From assembly GCF_900451195.1 (NCBI RefSeq), contig NZ_UGHR01000004.1:310001-374000 (forward strand): a stretch of DNA of 64,000 nucleotides. Reading direction: 5' to 3'. Positions 1 to 10,668 of the stretch are shown one piece after another (within the stretch, counting starts at the first letter, position 1; each line of letters opens with the position of its first letter). The DNA comes from Iodobacter fluviatilis (lineage in GTDB: Bacteria > Pseudomonadota > Gammaproteobacteria > Burkholderiales > Chitinibacteraceae). The position numbers and the translations under genes are program-made. The notes under the pieces are model-generated. The model was not told where the DNA came from and searched no databases. It saw only the letters and a program-made list of their open reading frames with translations.

Positions 1-129
1 CAAATGTACGCTCAGCAACCTGAAGGTGCAGCAGCTGGCGCGGCGGCGGGTGCAGGCCCAGAAGCAGATGCTAAGAAAGATGACGGCAATGTAGTTGATG
101 CTGAATTCACAGAAGTAAAAGATAAATAA
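1..129 (+). CDS. dnaK: DnaK chaperone, C-terminal end (partial)
   Basis: This is the 3' end of the Hsp70 chaperone gene; the start lies outside the window. The frame opens at base 1 and ends at a TAA at 127-129. It encodes an Ala/Gly-rich linker followed by the acidic tail typical of DnaK, with VVDAEFTEVKDK just before the stop. The full protein is an ATP-dependent cytoplasmic chaperone working with DnaJ and GrpE. dnaJ follows on the same strand but is separated by an oppositely oriented chemotaxis gene. A strong terminator follows directly. Confidence 0.93.
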   Translation, partial: QMYAQQPEGAAAGAAAGAGPEADAKKDDGNVVDAEFTEVKDK

Positions 130-146
130 GCCACGCTTATTTAAAT

Positions 147-177
147 AAAACAGGCCCGCTGATGCGGGCCTGTTTTA
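147..177 (+). terminator. Rho-independent terminator after dnaK
   Basis: A perfect GC-rich hairpin with arms ACAGGCCCGC and GCGGGCCTGT around a TGAT loop, followed by a T-rich run, starts about 18 bases after the dnaK stop. It should end dnaK transcription, so dnaJ further downstream probably needs its own promoter. Confidence 0.9.
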
Positions 178-307
178 TTTGTGGCGGTGAATAAAAAAAT
201 TCTGCACACACAAAGCTCAATGAGGGTACGCGGAGCACACAGAGAAAATATAAATCACGCTTTCAGATTTTCTTTGTGGCCCGAAGATCATTTATTGCCA
301 CCGGGAT

Positions 308-1954
308 TTAAGTCAGTTTAAACCTGCTGATGGATTGTTTCAGGCCGTTGGCTACCTTAACTAAGTTATTCGAGGAATTGGCAACTTCTTCTACTGCGGC
401 ACGGTTTTCTTCGGCCATCTGTGCAATCCGTTCCACATTCTGTGCCAGCTCGGTGCTAACAGAGCGTTGTTGTGAAAGCGCAGAAGCAATATCTTTGATG
501 GATGTTTGCACTTTAAAAGAGCCCGCTTTGATCTGCTCCATCACCTGATTAGTGCGCTCTGAAGCTGTAGAAACCTGGCTGACGCTTTCTTGGCTCGATT
601 GCATGCCGCTGACTGCGGCTCGTGTGCCTTGCTGGATGGTCTGGATCATGCCGGTGATTTCTTGTGCCGAGCTGGTGGTGCGCTCTGCCAGTTTACGTAC
701 TTCATCGGCTACCACAGCAAAGCCACGGCCTTGTTCCCCAGCTCGGGCCGCTTCAATGGCGGCGTTCAGCGCCAGCAAATTAGTCTGATCCGCTACGTCT
801 TTAATGACGGTGGCGATATTGCCAATATGGGTAGAGCTTTGCTCCAGGCTGGCAATCTGTGTGCCGGTGCTGTTGACGTTTTCTAAAACATTATCAATCA
901 GTGTATTGGATTTTTTGACCTCTTCACCGCCGGAATTTGCAAGATTCCCGGCTTCGTTGGCTTGCAGATTGGCTTCGCTGGCACTGGCCGAAACGCTGTC
1001 TATGCTGACTGTCAGCTCTTCAACACCTGCAGCCGACGAGGATGCAGATTCTGATTGAGTTTGCGAGCTGATGGCCACTTGCTGCGAGGCACTGGCCAGC
1101 AGATCAGACATACTGACCAGCTCGGTACAGTTGTTATTAATGCTTTGAATGGTGGCTTTCAGATCGGCTTGCATTTTTAACAGATCGGTCTGCATGGCCG
1201 CCAGCTCGTCTTTGCCTTCTACCTCTATATGCTCGCTTAAATTGCCTTCACGGATTCTTTCTAAAGATAGGCGTACATGGCTGATGGGAGTGGTGATACT
1301 CCTTGTCAGGATAATACCCAAAGCGATCGCCAGTACAACGGCAATCAGAGTAAGAAGTGTGGATTTGGTTTTGGTTGCCGCCAGCTCCTGATGGCTGATA
1401 GCCATGGATTCATCTGATATTTTTTTATTCAGATCGACCAGCGCGCTGAGTGCATCGTCATAGGGTTGAAATGCGGCTGCCACTGAGGTGGACATCAGCT
1501 CTGCGCCAAGCTTGAAATCATTGGCTTTTCCTGCTGCCATTGCGGGCTTGGTGGCTTCTAAATAGCGGGGCCACAGATCGTCTACTTTTTTGAGTAGCTC
1601 AGTTTCTGGCGGGGTTAAAGCGGTGGCTCTGTATTTATCCAGCATTTCTTTTATTTTGCTTTCATGGGCATTCATACCTTCTGCAATTTTGGCCATTTTA
1701 TTATCATCAGGCTCTCCTACAAAAGCATACAAGCTCCGGTGATGATAAATCGCCTGCATATTGGCATTGGCTAAATCCATAACGGGTACAAGCTGATTGT
1801 CATGCATATCCGTGGTAAGTGCTTGCATGGATGCTGCACTATGATAGCCAAGCACACCCAGAATTAAGGTAATAAGCGCACAGGATAAGAAACCAGCAAG
1901 TAATCTGGCGCCTATAGAAAATTGATTCAGGATATTCATGACATGCCTTTTCAA
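308..1954 (-). CDS. Methyl-accepting chemotaxis protein
   Basis: This is a transmembrane chemoreceptor of 548 residues that would signal through CheW/CheA to the flagellar motor. Two membrane segments (about residues 16-38 and 198-217) flank a mostly helical periplasmic domain of the four-helix-bundle type. A HAMP linker follows (about 218-270) and then the long coiled-coil signalling domain. The conserved hairpin tip is clear, with [20 protein letters not shown] and [10 protein letters not shown] around residues 400-430. No C-terminal CheR-docking pentapeptide is seen. The ligand cannot be told from sequence. The gene lies between dnaK and dnaJ on the opposite strand, which is unusual. Confidence 0.95.
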   Translation of the reverse strand: MKRHVMNILNQFSIGARLLAGFLSCALITLILGVLGYHSAASMQALTTDMHDNQLVPVMDLANANMQAIYHHRSLYAFVGEPDDNKMAKIAEGMNAHESKIKEMLDKYRATALTPPETELLKKVDDLWPRYLEATKPAMAAGKANDFKLGAELMSTSVAAAFQPYDDALSALVDLNKKISDESMAISHQELAATKTKSTLLTLIAVVLAIALGIILTRSITTPISHVRLSLERIREGNLSEHIEVEGKDELAAMQTDLLKMQADLKATIQSINNNCTELVSMSDLLASASQQVAISSQTQSESASSSAAGVEELTVSIDSVSASASEANLQANEAGNLANSGGEEVKKSNTLIDNVLENVNSTGTQIASLEQSSTHIGNIATVIKDVADQTNLLALNAAIEAARAGEQGRGFAVVADEVRKLAERTTSSAQEITGMIQTIQQGTRAAVSGMQSSQESVSQVSTASERTNQVMEQIKAGSFKVQTSIKDIASALSQQRSVSTELAQNVERIAQMAEENRAAVEEVANSSNNLVKVANGLKQSISRFKLT

Positions 1955-2114
1955 AGCAAGTGTAAGGGAACTGACTTATTCATAGAGCGATAAGCGTATC
2001 TGTACAAGTGAAATCTCATAAAGAAGGATGGGGGGCTTGTAGATTGAATACTTCGCCCCAATGTGCAATCCGTTGATGAATTCAGGGCGCAGCCTGCTGT
2101 GCAGGATTAAAGAG

Positions 2115-3242
2115 ATGGCTAAAAAAGACTTTTACGACACGCTGGGTGTGAACCGCGATGCGGGTGATGACGAAATTAAAAAAGCGTATCGCAAACTGGC
2201 AATGAAATATCATCCGGACCGTAATCCGGATAGCAAAGATGCGGAAGAAAAATTCAAGGAAGGCAAAGAAGCCTACGAAGTCTTATCTGATGCGCAAAAA
2301 CGCGCTGCTTATGATCAATATGGCCATGCAGGCCTTGATCAGCAATCAGGTATGGGCGGTGGCGGCGGTGCTGGCTTTGGTGATGCCTTTTCTGACATCT
2401 TTGGTGATATCTTTGGCGCGGCGGGTGGCGGTGGTCGTGGCGGGCGTTCCAACGTCTACCGTGGTGCTGATTTGCGTTACAACCTGGAAATCAGCCTTGA
2501 AGAAGCAGCGCGCGGTGTAGAGCGCCAGATCAAGATTCCATCGCACGAAGAATGCAGCAGCTGCCACGGCAGCGGAGCCAAAGCAGGCACGCAAGCTAAG
2601 ACTTGCCACACCTGCGGCGGCCACGGCCAGGTTCGCGTTTCACAAGGCTTCTTTAGCCTGCAACAAACTTGCCCAACCTGCCACGGCAGCGGTAAATATA
2701 TCCCTGATCCATGCCGCCCTTGTAATGGCACAGGCCGGGTGAACACGCATAAAACGCTGGCAGTGAAGATTCCTTCTGGCGTGGACGAGGGCGATCGTAT
2801 CCGCTTAAGTGGCGAAGGCGAAGCCGGCGTGAATGGCGGCCCTTCGGGTGATCTATATGTGGTGATTCATGTTAAAGCGCACTCAGTATTCCAGCGCGAT
2901 GGCAATGATCTGCACTGCGAAATGCCAATCAGCTTTACTGTAGCTGCACTGGGCGGCGAGATTGAAATCCCGACTCTGGATGGCAAAGCACGTATTACTA
3001 TTCCGCCAGAAACGCAAAGCGGCCAGCAATTCCGCCTGCGTAGCAAGGGGATTAAAGGCGTACGCAGCGCGATCACCGGTGATTTAATGTGCCATGTGAT
3101 TCTGGAAACGCCAGTTAAGCTGACATCGCGTCAGAAAGAGCTGCTGAAAGAGTTTGAAGAAATCAGCCAAGGCGATTCAGACAAGCACAACCCACGTGCT
3201 AAATCGTTTATGGATAAAGTAAAAGACTTTTTTGCTTCTTAA
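2115..3242 (+). CDS. dnaJ: Chaperone protein DnaJ (Hsp40)
   Basis: DnaJ is the J-domain co-chaperone that stimulates DnaK ATPase and delivers unfolded clients. The protein has the N-terminal J domain with the HPD signature (KYHPDRN near residue 33), then a Gly/Phe-rich linker (about 75-115). Four CxxCxGxG zinc motifs follow ([32 protein letters not shown]), then the two beta-sandwich substrate domains. The ATG at 2115 is chosen because the protein then begins [12 protein letters not shown] at the usual length (375 residues), with AGGA about eight bases upstream. A longer frame from 2061 adds 18 unrelated residues. Confidence 0.97.
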   Translation: MAKKDFYDTLGVNRDAGDDEIKKAYRKLAMKYHPDRNPDSKDAEEKFKEGKEAYEVLSDAQKRAAYDQYGHAGLDQQSGMGGGGGAGFGDAFSDIFGDIFGAAGGGGRGGRSNVYRGADLRYNLEISLEEAARGVERQIKIPSHEECSSCHGSGAKAGTQAKTCHTCGGHGQVRVSQGFFSLQQTCPTCHGSGKYIPDPCRPCNGTGRVNTHKTLAVKIPSGVDEGDRIRLSGEGEAGVNGGPSGDLYVVIHVKAHSVFQRDGNDLHCEMPISFTVAALGGEIEIPTLDGKARITIPPETQSGQQFRLRSKGIKGVRSAITGDLMCHVILETPVKLTSRQKELLKEFEEISQGDSDKHNPRAKSFMDKVKDFFAS

Positions 3243-3269
3243 GCGCAACTGCGCCCAAGGCGCTGCTTT

Positions 3270-3307
3270 CCCCCTCTCTATCAGGGAGAGGGCGCGGTGA
3301 GAGGGGC
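3270..3307. repeat. Pyrimidine/purine inverted repeat of REP type
   Basis: CCCTCTC and GAGAGGG form a short hairpin, followed by GCGGTGAGAGGGG. This matches the general form of the short C-rich/G-rich intergenic elements common in proteobacterial genomes. It lies between the dnaJ stop and the dnaJ terminator. Family assignment is inference; only one copy is in the window. Confidence 0.4.
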
Positions 3308-3331
3308 GCTATTGTACTTGCATGAAAGCGT

Positions 3332-3369
3332 AAAAAAATAGCGATGGCTCAGCCATCGCTATTTTTTTA
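3332..3369 (+). terminator. Rho-independent terminator after dnaJ
   Basis: Long near-perfect hairpin with arms AAAAAAATAGCGATGGC and GCCATCGCTATTTTTTT and a three-base loop. The A-run on one side and T-run on the other let it act in both directions. It can end dnaJ from the left and the DUF4870-like gene from the right. Confidence 0.9.
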
Positions 3370-3491
3370 TCTGATGCATTGCTATCCACAAAAAGCAAAA
3401 AAGATAGGAGCAAACAAGCGATTATTTCTCTTGGTTTTCTCCGTGTAACTCTGCGTACTCAGTGCTCTCTGTGGTTCAAGGTTTGGGTTTT

Positions 3492-3839
3492 TTACTTAAT
3501 CAAACGAATCGCAAAGGGCAGGCGGTAGGTGTCACCCCTGCTGGCACTGACGGCCGCAATAATGCAAAACACCAGATTAGCGATACCCAAAGCAAAAGCG
3601 GTCAGAAAGCCAACCAGAATCAGCATCAACACCCATGAAATGGCATAGCCAATCATTACGGTAATCGACCAGTTGAGCGCTTCTTTGGCGTGATCCTGCA
3701 CATAAGGGTCTTCTTTTTTAATCAGATAAACGATCAGTGCGGGGATAAAGCCAAAGAAAATGGTGCCAATCCAAGTGAGGATCGCAATGGTGTTGGAATC
3801 CGAATTGCTGGTTTTTACAGGGAATTGGCTTTCATCCAT
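3492..3839 (-). CDS. DUF4870 (Tic20-like) small membrane protein
   Basis: A 115-residue protein with a polar N-terminus and three to four hydrophobic segments (about 18-40, 57-80 and 80-98). It resembles the DUF4870/Tic20-like family: the first membrane segment is followed by a short KKEDPYVQDHAKEALNW stretch, which is the family hallmark (HAKEALNFQ-like). The family sits in the inner membrane and its function is not established. It is a single gene on the minus strand, with no operon partner closer than the YdcZ-like gene at 3934. The start ATG gives the usual short cytoplasmic leader. Confidence 0.8.
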   Translation of the reverse strand: MDESQFPVKTSNSDSNTIAILTWIGTIFFGFIPALIVYLIKKEDPYVQDHAKEALNWSITVMIGYAISWVLMLILVGFLTAFALGIANLVFCIIAAVSASRGDTYRLPFAIRLIK

Positions 3840-3933
3840 CTTGGTTCTCTCACATAAAGGGGATGCCCATTCTAGGTGGCTTTATAAGATAAGAGCAAGA
3901 ATCTGGTATGACATTGTCGTTAAGGCGTAATTT

Positions 3934-4401
3934 TTACATGCGCTTTGTGAGCATAGGTCCAAAATTAACCAGTAATACCCCTGCTGCAATCAGGACCGCA
4001 CCTAAAATCCGCAGATTGCCAATCTCTCGTACTGGCAAGCCCAGAATGCCAAAGCGATCGAATAAGAGCGAAGCAATAATTTGGCCGCTGATAATTAAAG
4101 ACACCATCGCCGCTACACCAATTTTGGGTGCAAGCAAGGTGGTACCAAAAACAAACAGCGCTCCCATCAGCCCGCCCGTCAGCATCCACCACGATGCATT
4201 CCCCAAATTAGCCAGCCCCGCCCATTTCTGCCCGCTGAGTAGGGCAATCAAAGCCAGAGTCAGTGTGCCAATAGAAAAAGACAATAAAGCCGCCAGCAGC
4301 GTGCTGCCACCAATCACGCCCTTGAGCTGATTATTAACGGCAGACTGCAGTGGCACGATCAGGCCAATGATGAGGGCGAGGAGGAAGTAAGGAAGCTGCA
4401 T
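3934..4401 (-). CDS. DMT-family YdcZ-like membrane protein
   Basis: A 155-residue, very hydrophobic protein with five predicted membrane helices. It matches the YdcZ (DUF606) branch of the drug/metabolite transporter superfamily: it starts MQLPYFLLALIIG, has PLQSAVNNQL near residue 17 and ASWWMLTGGLMGA near residue 70. Members are half-size DMT proteins of inner membranes, often in pairs, and substrates are mostly unknown. Only one copy is present here. It is oriented with the DUF4870 gene (3492) and thiC (4541), but the spacing does not suggest one operon with thiC. Confidence 0.8.
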   Translation of the reverse strand: MQLPYFLLALIIGLIVPLQSAVNNQLKGVIGGSTLLAALLSFSIGTLTLALIALLSGQKWAGLANLGNASWWMLTGGLMGALFVFGTTLLAPKIGVAAMVSLIISGQIIASLLFDRFGILGLPVREIGNLRILGAVLIAAGVLLVNFGPMLTKRM

Positions 4402-4540
4402 GGGAGTTGTGAGTAAGGAGTAAGGTGGGTGAGACTAGCATATTTTTTGAGTAAGGGCGGGCGTAAAGAGTGAGGGTTTGGGGAGCGCGGTTGGTTTGAT
4501 TTTCCGGCTCCCTTACTCCCCACTCCCCTTGTGAATTTAA

Positions 4541-6469
<1,929 letters not shown>

Positions 6470-6511
6470 CTACTCCACAAAGGCGCGGGTGAGCTAAACG
6501 AAGTATCTAGC

Positions 6512-6592
6512 TCGCTTCCCTACGCCGGTATTAACCGAATCAGGTTCAGAGGGTATCTCTCATCCGCGCGACCTGCGCAGAACCCCTAGCGA
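6512..6592 (-). ncRNA. TPP riboswitch (THI element) upstream of thiC
   Basis: Read on the minus strand the element shows the conserved thi-box parts in order: GGGGTTCTGCG, GGATGAGAGATACCC (the CTGAGA-like segment, here ATGAGA), GAACCTGATTCGGTTAATACC, GGCGTAGGGAAGCGA. A closing P1 stem forms between TCGCT (6588-6592) and AGCGA (6512-6516). It sits about 45 bases upstream of the thiC start, where it can control ribosome access or termination. The match is clear enough to call by eye; the expression mode is inference. Confidence 0.95.
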
Positions 6593-6848
6593 TAAAAAAT
6601 CAGCCTAGACGGTATCGAAAAATGGCGAAAACAGCAAATTTAAGATGATAGCGGGCTGATTTGTATCAAGGTTGCTGGTCCGCGGGGTGTGCTGGCGGGG
6701 AGACAGGTTACCTTCGCCTCATTCCAACGTAAGCACGCGGTAATGGCGCTGTTCTTTACGCTATAACCACACTGGGCTTGGTCTGTGGGATAATTGCCAA
6801 AATTTTCAAACGCTGGGCTTACTCCCGGCTCGCTTTGAGGTCATAAAA

Positions 6849-7502
6849 ATGGATTGGGAAAACGCGCGTTATTTATTAGTAGAACAGCAAATCCGCCCAT
6901 GGGATGTGCTGGATCAAAAGGTGCTTAACCGTGTATTGGCGGTCAAGCGCGAAGAATTTGTACCGCTAGACAAAAAAGAGCTGGCCTTTGTGGATATCGA
7001 GCTGCCGCTGGCTAATGGCGCACAAATGCTGGCGCCAAAAATGGAAGCCAAGCTGCTGCAGGATATTGATCCTCAACCGAGCGATAAAGTGCTGGTCGTA
7101 GGTGCAGGCACAGGCTACCTGATGGCTTTGGCCGCGGGTCTGGTATCGCATGTTTATGGTGTGGAAATTGATGCTGCGCTGGCGCAGACTGCCCGCGCAA
7201 ATCTGGCGGCGGCCGGTATTAAAAACGTAACGGTGACGCATGGTGACGCACTTGCTGCTGCTCAAGCGCAAGGCCCGTTTAATGCCATTATTGTGACCGG
7301 CTCTTTGGCTGAAGTGCCAGCCAGCCTGAAAGATCAGCTGGCTGTGGGCGGACGTTTGATTGCGGTGGTGGGCGAGCTGCCGATTATGTCGGCTACGTTG
7401 GTAAGCTGTGTGGACAAGGGCAGCTTTGGAAGCACAAAATTGTTTGAATACAATTTACCGCGTTTAAAAAACGCCGTTGAAAAAACTACGTTTGCATTTT
7501 AA
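6849..7502 (+). CDS. Protein-L-isoaspartate O-methyltransferase family protein
   Basis: A 217-residue SAM-dependent methyltransferase of the Pcm family, which repairs isoaspartyl residues in aged proteins. The N-terminus has ENARYLLVEQQIRPWDVLD and REEFVP, the substrate-side motifs of the family. The SAM-binding glycine loop is VLVVGAGTGYLMAL (about residues 80-93), followed by the acidic VYGVEID. The C-terminus ends FEYNLPRLKNAVEKTTFAF. This divergent branch, common in betaproteobacteria, differs from the canonical VGTGSGYQ enzymes, so repair activity is not certain. A rhodanese gene follows on the same strand. Confidence 0.85.
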   Translation: MDWENARYLLVEQQIRPWDVLDQKVLNRVLAVKREEFVPLDKKELAFVDIELPLANGAQMLAPKMEAKLLQDIDPQPSDKVLVVGAGTGYLMALAAGLVSHVYGVEIDAALAQTARANLAAAGIKNVTVTHGDALAAAQAQGPFNAIIVTGSLAEVPASLKDQLAVGGRLIAVVGELPIMSATLVSCVDKGSFGSTKLFEYNLPRLKNAVEKTTFAF

Positions 7503-7580
7503 AAACGCCATAACGGCCATAAGCCCTGCCTGTTTTTGCTCCCCGGACTGAGGGCGTTAAAAAACCTTTGCTTACAAAAT

Positions 7581-7622
7581 AAAAGCACAGAGAAAAGTAT
7601 TGATTTAATGCTTTTCTCTGTG
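7581..7622 (+). terminator. Stem-loop between pcm-like and rhodanese genes
   Basis: CACAGAGAAAAG (7586-7597) pairs perfectly with CTTTTCTCTGTG (7611-7622), and pairing can extend inward to a small AT loop. There is no strong T-run after it. It may be an intrinsic terminator for the upstream gene or an extended palindromic repeat. CACAGAG-type words also occur at 235-245 and 3465-3475. Confidence 0.5.
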
Positions 7623-7690
7623 ATTTAAGCTGGGCTGCGGGTCTGTGTGCTTGGGATAATGATATTGTTATTTTGCTACCAAGGCTTCTA

Positions 7691-8014
7691 ATGCAACAGA
7701 TTAATCCGATTGAATTATCACAATGGCTGAACGACGCAGAGCGTGAGAGCCCCATTTTGCTTGATGTGCGGGAAACGGGTGAGTATGAGATTTGCAATAT
7801 TGCAAATAGCCAGCTTATTCCCATGAATACGATTCCCCACCGCTTTGCGGAATTAGATGAAGACGCAACGATTGTGGTGATTTGCCATCATGGCATGCGC
7901 AGCTATCAGGTGGCTTCTTTCCTGGAGCGCCAAGGCTTTGCGAATGTCATTAATTTAAATGGCGGAATTGCGCGCTGGGCAGAGGACGTTGATTTAGCAA
8001 TGGCAAAATATTAA
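7691..8014 (+). CDS. Rhodanese-like domain protein
   Basis: A 107-residue single rhodanese domain, a fold that carries sulfur as a persulfide on an active-site cysteine. The start of the domain has LLDVRETGEYE (the DVRE signature) and the active loop reads VICHHGMRS, so the catalytic Cys is present (about residue 68). The closing GGIARW motif is near the C-terminus. The ATG at 7691 is preferred over the upstream in-frame TTG at 7673 because AAGG sits seven bases before it and the shorter form fits the family. It lies downstream of the pcm-like gene. The physiological sulfur acceptor is unknown. Confidence 0.88.
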   Translation: MQQINPIELSQWLNDAERESPILLDVRETGEYEICNIANSQLIPMNTIPHRFAELDEDATIVVICHHGMRSYQVASFLERQGFANVINLNGGIARWAEDVDLAMAKY

Positions 8015-8050
8015 TAAGCGTTACCTGAAACAGAATGGGAATAAAGGCGT

Positions 8051-8086
8051 AAAAACAATTTGATATATGTCATATGAATTGTTTTT
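8051..8086 (+). promoter_or_regulatory. Palindromic element before the polysaccharide locus
   Basis: AAAAACAATT (8051-8060) and AATTGTTTTT (8077-8086) form a perfect ten-base inverted repeat around an AT-rich centre. It lies 36 bases after the rhodanese stop and about 95 bases before the first polysaccharide gene. It may be a terminator for the rhodanese gene or an operator for the locus; the sequence does not decide. I saw no JUMPstart/ops element (GGCGGTAG) in this leader. Confidence 0.4.
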
Positions 8087-8179
8087 AAGTCTCAATGGCT
8101 TCCATAGAGTACGTTGAGTTGTTATAGTCTCCCCGCTTGTTTGCCCGCACCCCTTGCCTTTCATAAGACATTACTGACC

Positions 8180-10588
8180 ATGAAATTATCCAGAAGCTCC
8201 GCTGTTATTTCACTTTCGCTGCTTTTAGCCGGCCCTGCGTGGTCTGCTGCCTGTTTATCTGGTTCTGGTGATTGCCAAACAATGCCGGATGATCCGTCTG
8301 CATTAATGAATCAAAGTGCATTGCCAAGCCAAGGCACTACCCTAGGCTACCCTCAGCAGGGTATGCCGCAGAATCAGCAGGGGCAGCAAAACCAACAGAG
8401 CAGAAACTTCACTCCACAAATGCCAATGGCGCCGGTGAGCTGTGATGATGTGAGTGGCAAGCTCACTTTGGATAAAAATAGTAAATATAAAACACCCGCA
8501 CTGCCTTTGAATGATTTCCAGAAATACCTCTGCAGCAGTGCCAATCTGCCGCTGCCGATTTTTGGCCAGCAAATGTTCCAAATGCAGCAGGCTGCTTATT
8601 CGCCTTTTGAAGCCGCACCGGTGTCTGCGGATTACCTGATTGGCGTGGGTGATAATTTCTCTGTACGCCTTTGGGGGCAGCTGGATGCGGATTTACAGCT
8701 CAAAGTAGATCGCTCTGGTGCGGTGTTTATCCCCCGTGTGGGCAATGTCAGCGTGGTGGGCATTCCTTTTGGTGCGCTTAAGCAGCATTTAAGCCGCGAA
8801 GTGGGCAAGGTTTACCGTAATTTTGATCTGGCCGTTACGATGGGCCAGCTGAAAAGCGTGCAGGTTTTTGTAGTGGGTTTTGCACAAAATCCTGGTAGCT
8901 ATAGCTTGGGTTCACTATCAACCGTTGTGAATGCTTTGTTTGCCGCGGGCGGCCCTTCTGCTAACGGGTCTTTACGTAAGATTCAAGTGAAGCGTGCTGG
9001 TAAAGTGGTCAATGAATTCGATTTATACGATTTGCTGCTGAAAGGCGATAAAAGCCACGATCTGATGTTGCAAGGCGGCGATGTGGTGTATGTGCCTCCC
9101 GTGGGCGGGCAGGCGGCTATTTCGGGCAGCGTAAAAGTACCGGCCATCTATGAAGTGAAGCCGGGCGAAAACCTGCAAGACTTAATTAACTGGGCCGGTG
9201 GCGCAGGTAATTTTGCGCAAGATGGTAAGGTATCCGTTGAGCGTGTGGTTGCACAAAAATCCCGCAAGGTGGAATCAGTAGAGCTGGCCAAGGCGGCTGG
9301 GTTTGCTGTGCGCGGCGGCGATGTGGTGCAGCTCTATGGCCTTAGCCAAAAAATTGACAATATGGTTTCTCTGCGCGGCAATGTAGCGCAGTCGGTGCGT
9401 ATGCCGTGGTTTGAAGGTATGAAGGTGAGTGATTTAATCACCAGCAAAGAGATGCTGATCGCACCGCGCTTTTGGGAAAACAAATATCAGGATAAAACCG
9501 CAAGCAGCAAGGATTTGCAGGAAGAGGAAGATCAGCAGTTCTTGCTTAGCCAGCAAAGCCAGGTGAATCAGCTAAGACCCCAGCGTAAGGTTGATCGCAC
9601 CCTCTTGGGGGCTTTACATAGTAATCAGCAGGAAATTAACTGGAATTACGCCGCTATCGAGCGCACCAATGAGCTGGATAGCACAACAACGCTTGTACCG
9701 TTTAATTTGGGCGCAGTCATTTTAAAACGTGATGCATCGCAGGATAAGCTGCTAGCCAAGGGCGATGTGATTCATGTGTTCTCCAAAACTGATATTCGTG
9801 TGTCTACCCAGCAAAAATCACGCTTTGTGCATATCGAGGGAGAGGTGGCTACCCCTGGTATTTATCAGGTAAGTGAAGGTGAAACGCTGACTACCCTGAT
9901 TGATCGTATTGGTGGTTTAACCTCCAGTGCCTATCTGTATGGTGCAGAATTCTCACGCGATGAAGTACGCAAAAAGCAGCAGGACGAATTAGAGCGCCTA
10001 GCAGACTATGTAGAGCGCAACGCTCAGACCTCAGCAGGACAGCAGGCGCAAAATGCTTTGAGTGGCCAGGGCGTGCAGGCTGCAAATATTCAGGCCGAGC
10101 AGCAAAAACTGCTGGCGCAGAAAATTCGCACGACCAAGGCAGATGGCCGAGTAGTGCTGGGATTAAGCCCGGAAAGCAGTAAGGTAGCAGATATTCCTGA
10201 AGTGGCGCTGGAAGATGGTGATCGCGTCTTTATCCCTGCCCGCTCTGCTACCGTTGCGGTGATGGGCTCGGTATTCAGCCGTAATAATGCGTTTATATTC
10301 AGCAAAAACCGCAGCGTGGGCGATTACCTTGCGCTGGCAGGCGGGCCTACAGAAAGCGCAGACAGCGATAGTATTTTTGTAGTGCGTGCGGATGGCTCGG
10401 TTGTCAGTGCCAAGCAGTTTGGCTGGATCTCCCGCTCATTTAACAGCGTGGCGTCTTTGCCTGGCGATGTGATTGTTGTGCCTGAGAAGTTTGATCGCAC
10501 TGGTTTTGTGAAGAATGCGCTGGATTGGACGCAAATCTTGGCTAACTTTGGCACTGGTTTAGCTGGGATTAAAGTACTGGGTAATTAA
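8180..10588 (+). CDS. Polysaccharide export outer-membrane protein with multiple SLBB domains (Wza/WbfF-like)
   Basis: An 802-residue secreted protein that likely forms the outer-membrane or periplasmic conduit for a surface polysaccharide. A signal peptide (MKLSRSS then SLSLLLAGPAWSA) leads into a Gln-rich low-complexity stretch (about residues 45-80). The polysaccharide-export domain follows (YLIGVGDNFSVRLWGQL near residue 155) and then repeated SLBB beta-grasp domains marked by GSVKVPAIYEVKPGE, IEGEVATPGIYQVSEGE and VMGSVFSRNNAF. It is about twice the size of E. coli Wza, like the Vibrio WbfF type. ATG 8180 is chosen because it gives a clean signal peptide; the frame extends to 8114. A Cys follows the signal region, but the lipobox is not canonical. 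Confidence 0.88.
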   Translation: MKLSRSSAVISLSLLLAGPAWSAACLSGSGDCQTMPDDPSALMNQSALPSQGTTLGYPQQGMPQNQQGQQNQQSRNFTPQMPMAPVSCDDVSGKLTLDKNSKYKTPALPLNDFQKYLCSSANLPLPIFGQQMFQMQQAAYSPFEAAPVSADYLIGVGDNFSVRLWGQLDADLQLKVDRSGAVFIPRVGNVSVVGIPFGALKQHLSREVGKVYRNFDLAVTMGQLKSVQVFVVGFAQNPGSYSLGSLSTVVNALFAAGGPSANGSLRKIQVKRAGKVVNEFDLYDLLLKGDKSHDLMLQGGDVVYVPPVGGQAAISGSVKVPAIYEVKPGENLQDLINWAGGAGNFAQDGKVSVERVVAQKSRKVESVELAKAAGFAVRGGDVVQLYGLSQKIDNMVSLRGNVAQSVRMPWFEGMKVSDLITSKEMLIAPRFWENKYQDKTASSKDLQEEEDQQFLLSQQSQVNQLRPQRKVDRTLLGALHSNQQEINWNYAAIERTNELDSTTTLVPFNLGAVILKRDASQDKLLAKGDVIHVFSKTDIRVSTQQKSRFVHIEGEVATPGIYQVSEGETLTTLIDRIGGLTSSAYLYGAEFSRDEVRKKQQDELERLADYVERNAQTSAGQQAQNALSGQGVQAANIQAEQQKLLAQKIRTTKADGRVVLGLSPESSKVADIPEVALEDGDRVFIPARSATVAVMGSVFSRNNAFIFSKNRSVGDYLALAGGPTESADSDSIFVVRADGSVVSAKQFGWISRSFNSVASLPGDVIVVPEKFDRTGFVKNALDWTQILANFGTGLAGIKVLGN

Positions 10589-10592
10589 TTAA

Positions 10593-10628
10593 AAAAGCTC
10601 ATAAGGCTGGTGGCCCTATGAGCTTTTA
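10593..10628 (+). terminator. Terminator-like hairpin between export gene and wzz
   Basis: AAAAGCTCATAAGG and the complementary CCCTATGAGCTTTT form a long stem with a small loop just after the stop of the SLBB gene. It may attenuate read-through into wzz, giving more export protein than downstream enzymes. The T-run is short, so termination is likely partial. Confidence 0.6.
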
Positions 10629-10668
10629 ATCTTGATTAAATAAACACGACCTTAACAATTAGAAGCCC

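Noticed and set aside
2061..2114. Upstream extension of dnaJ
   Set aside because: The 18 extra residues do not belong to the J domain; the internal ATG at 2115 has a better ribosome-binding site and gives the standard N-terminus.
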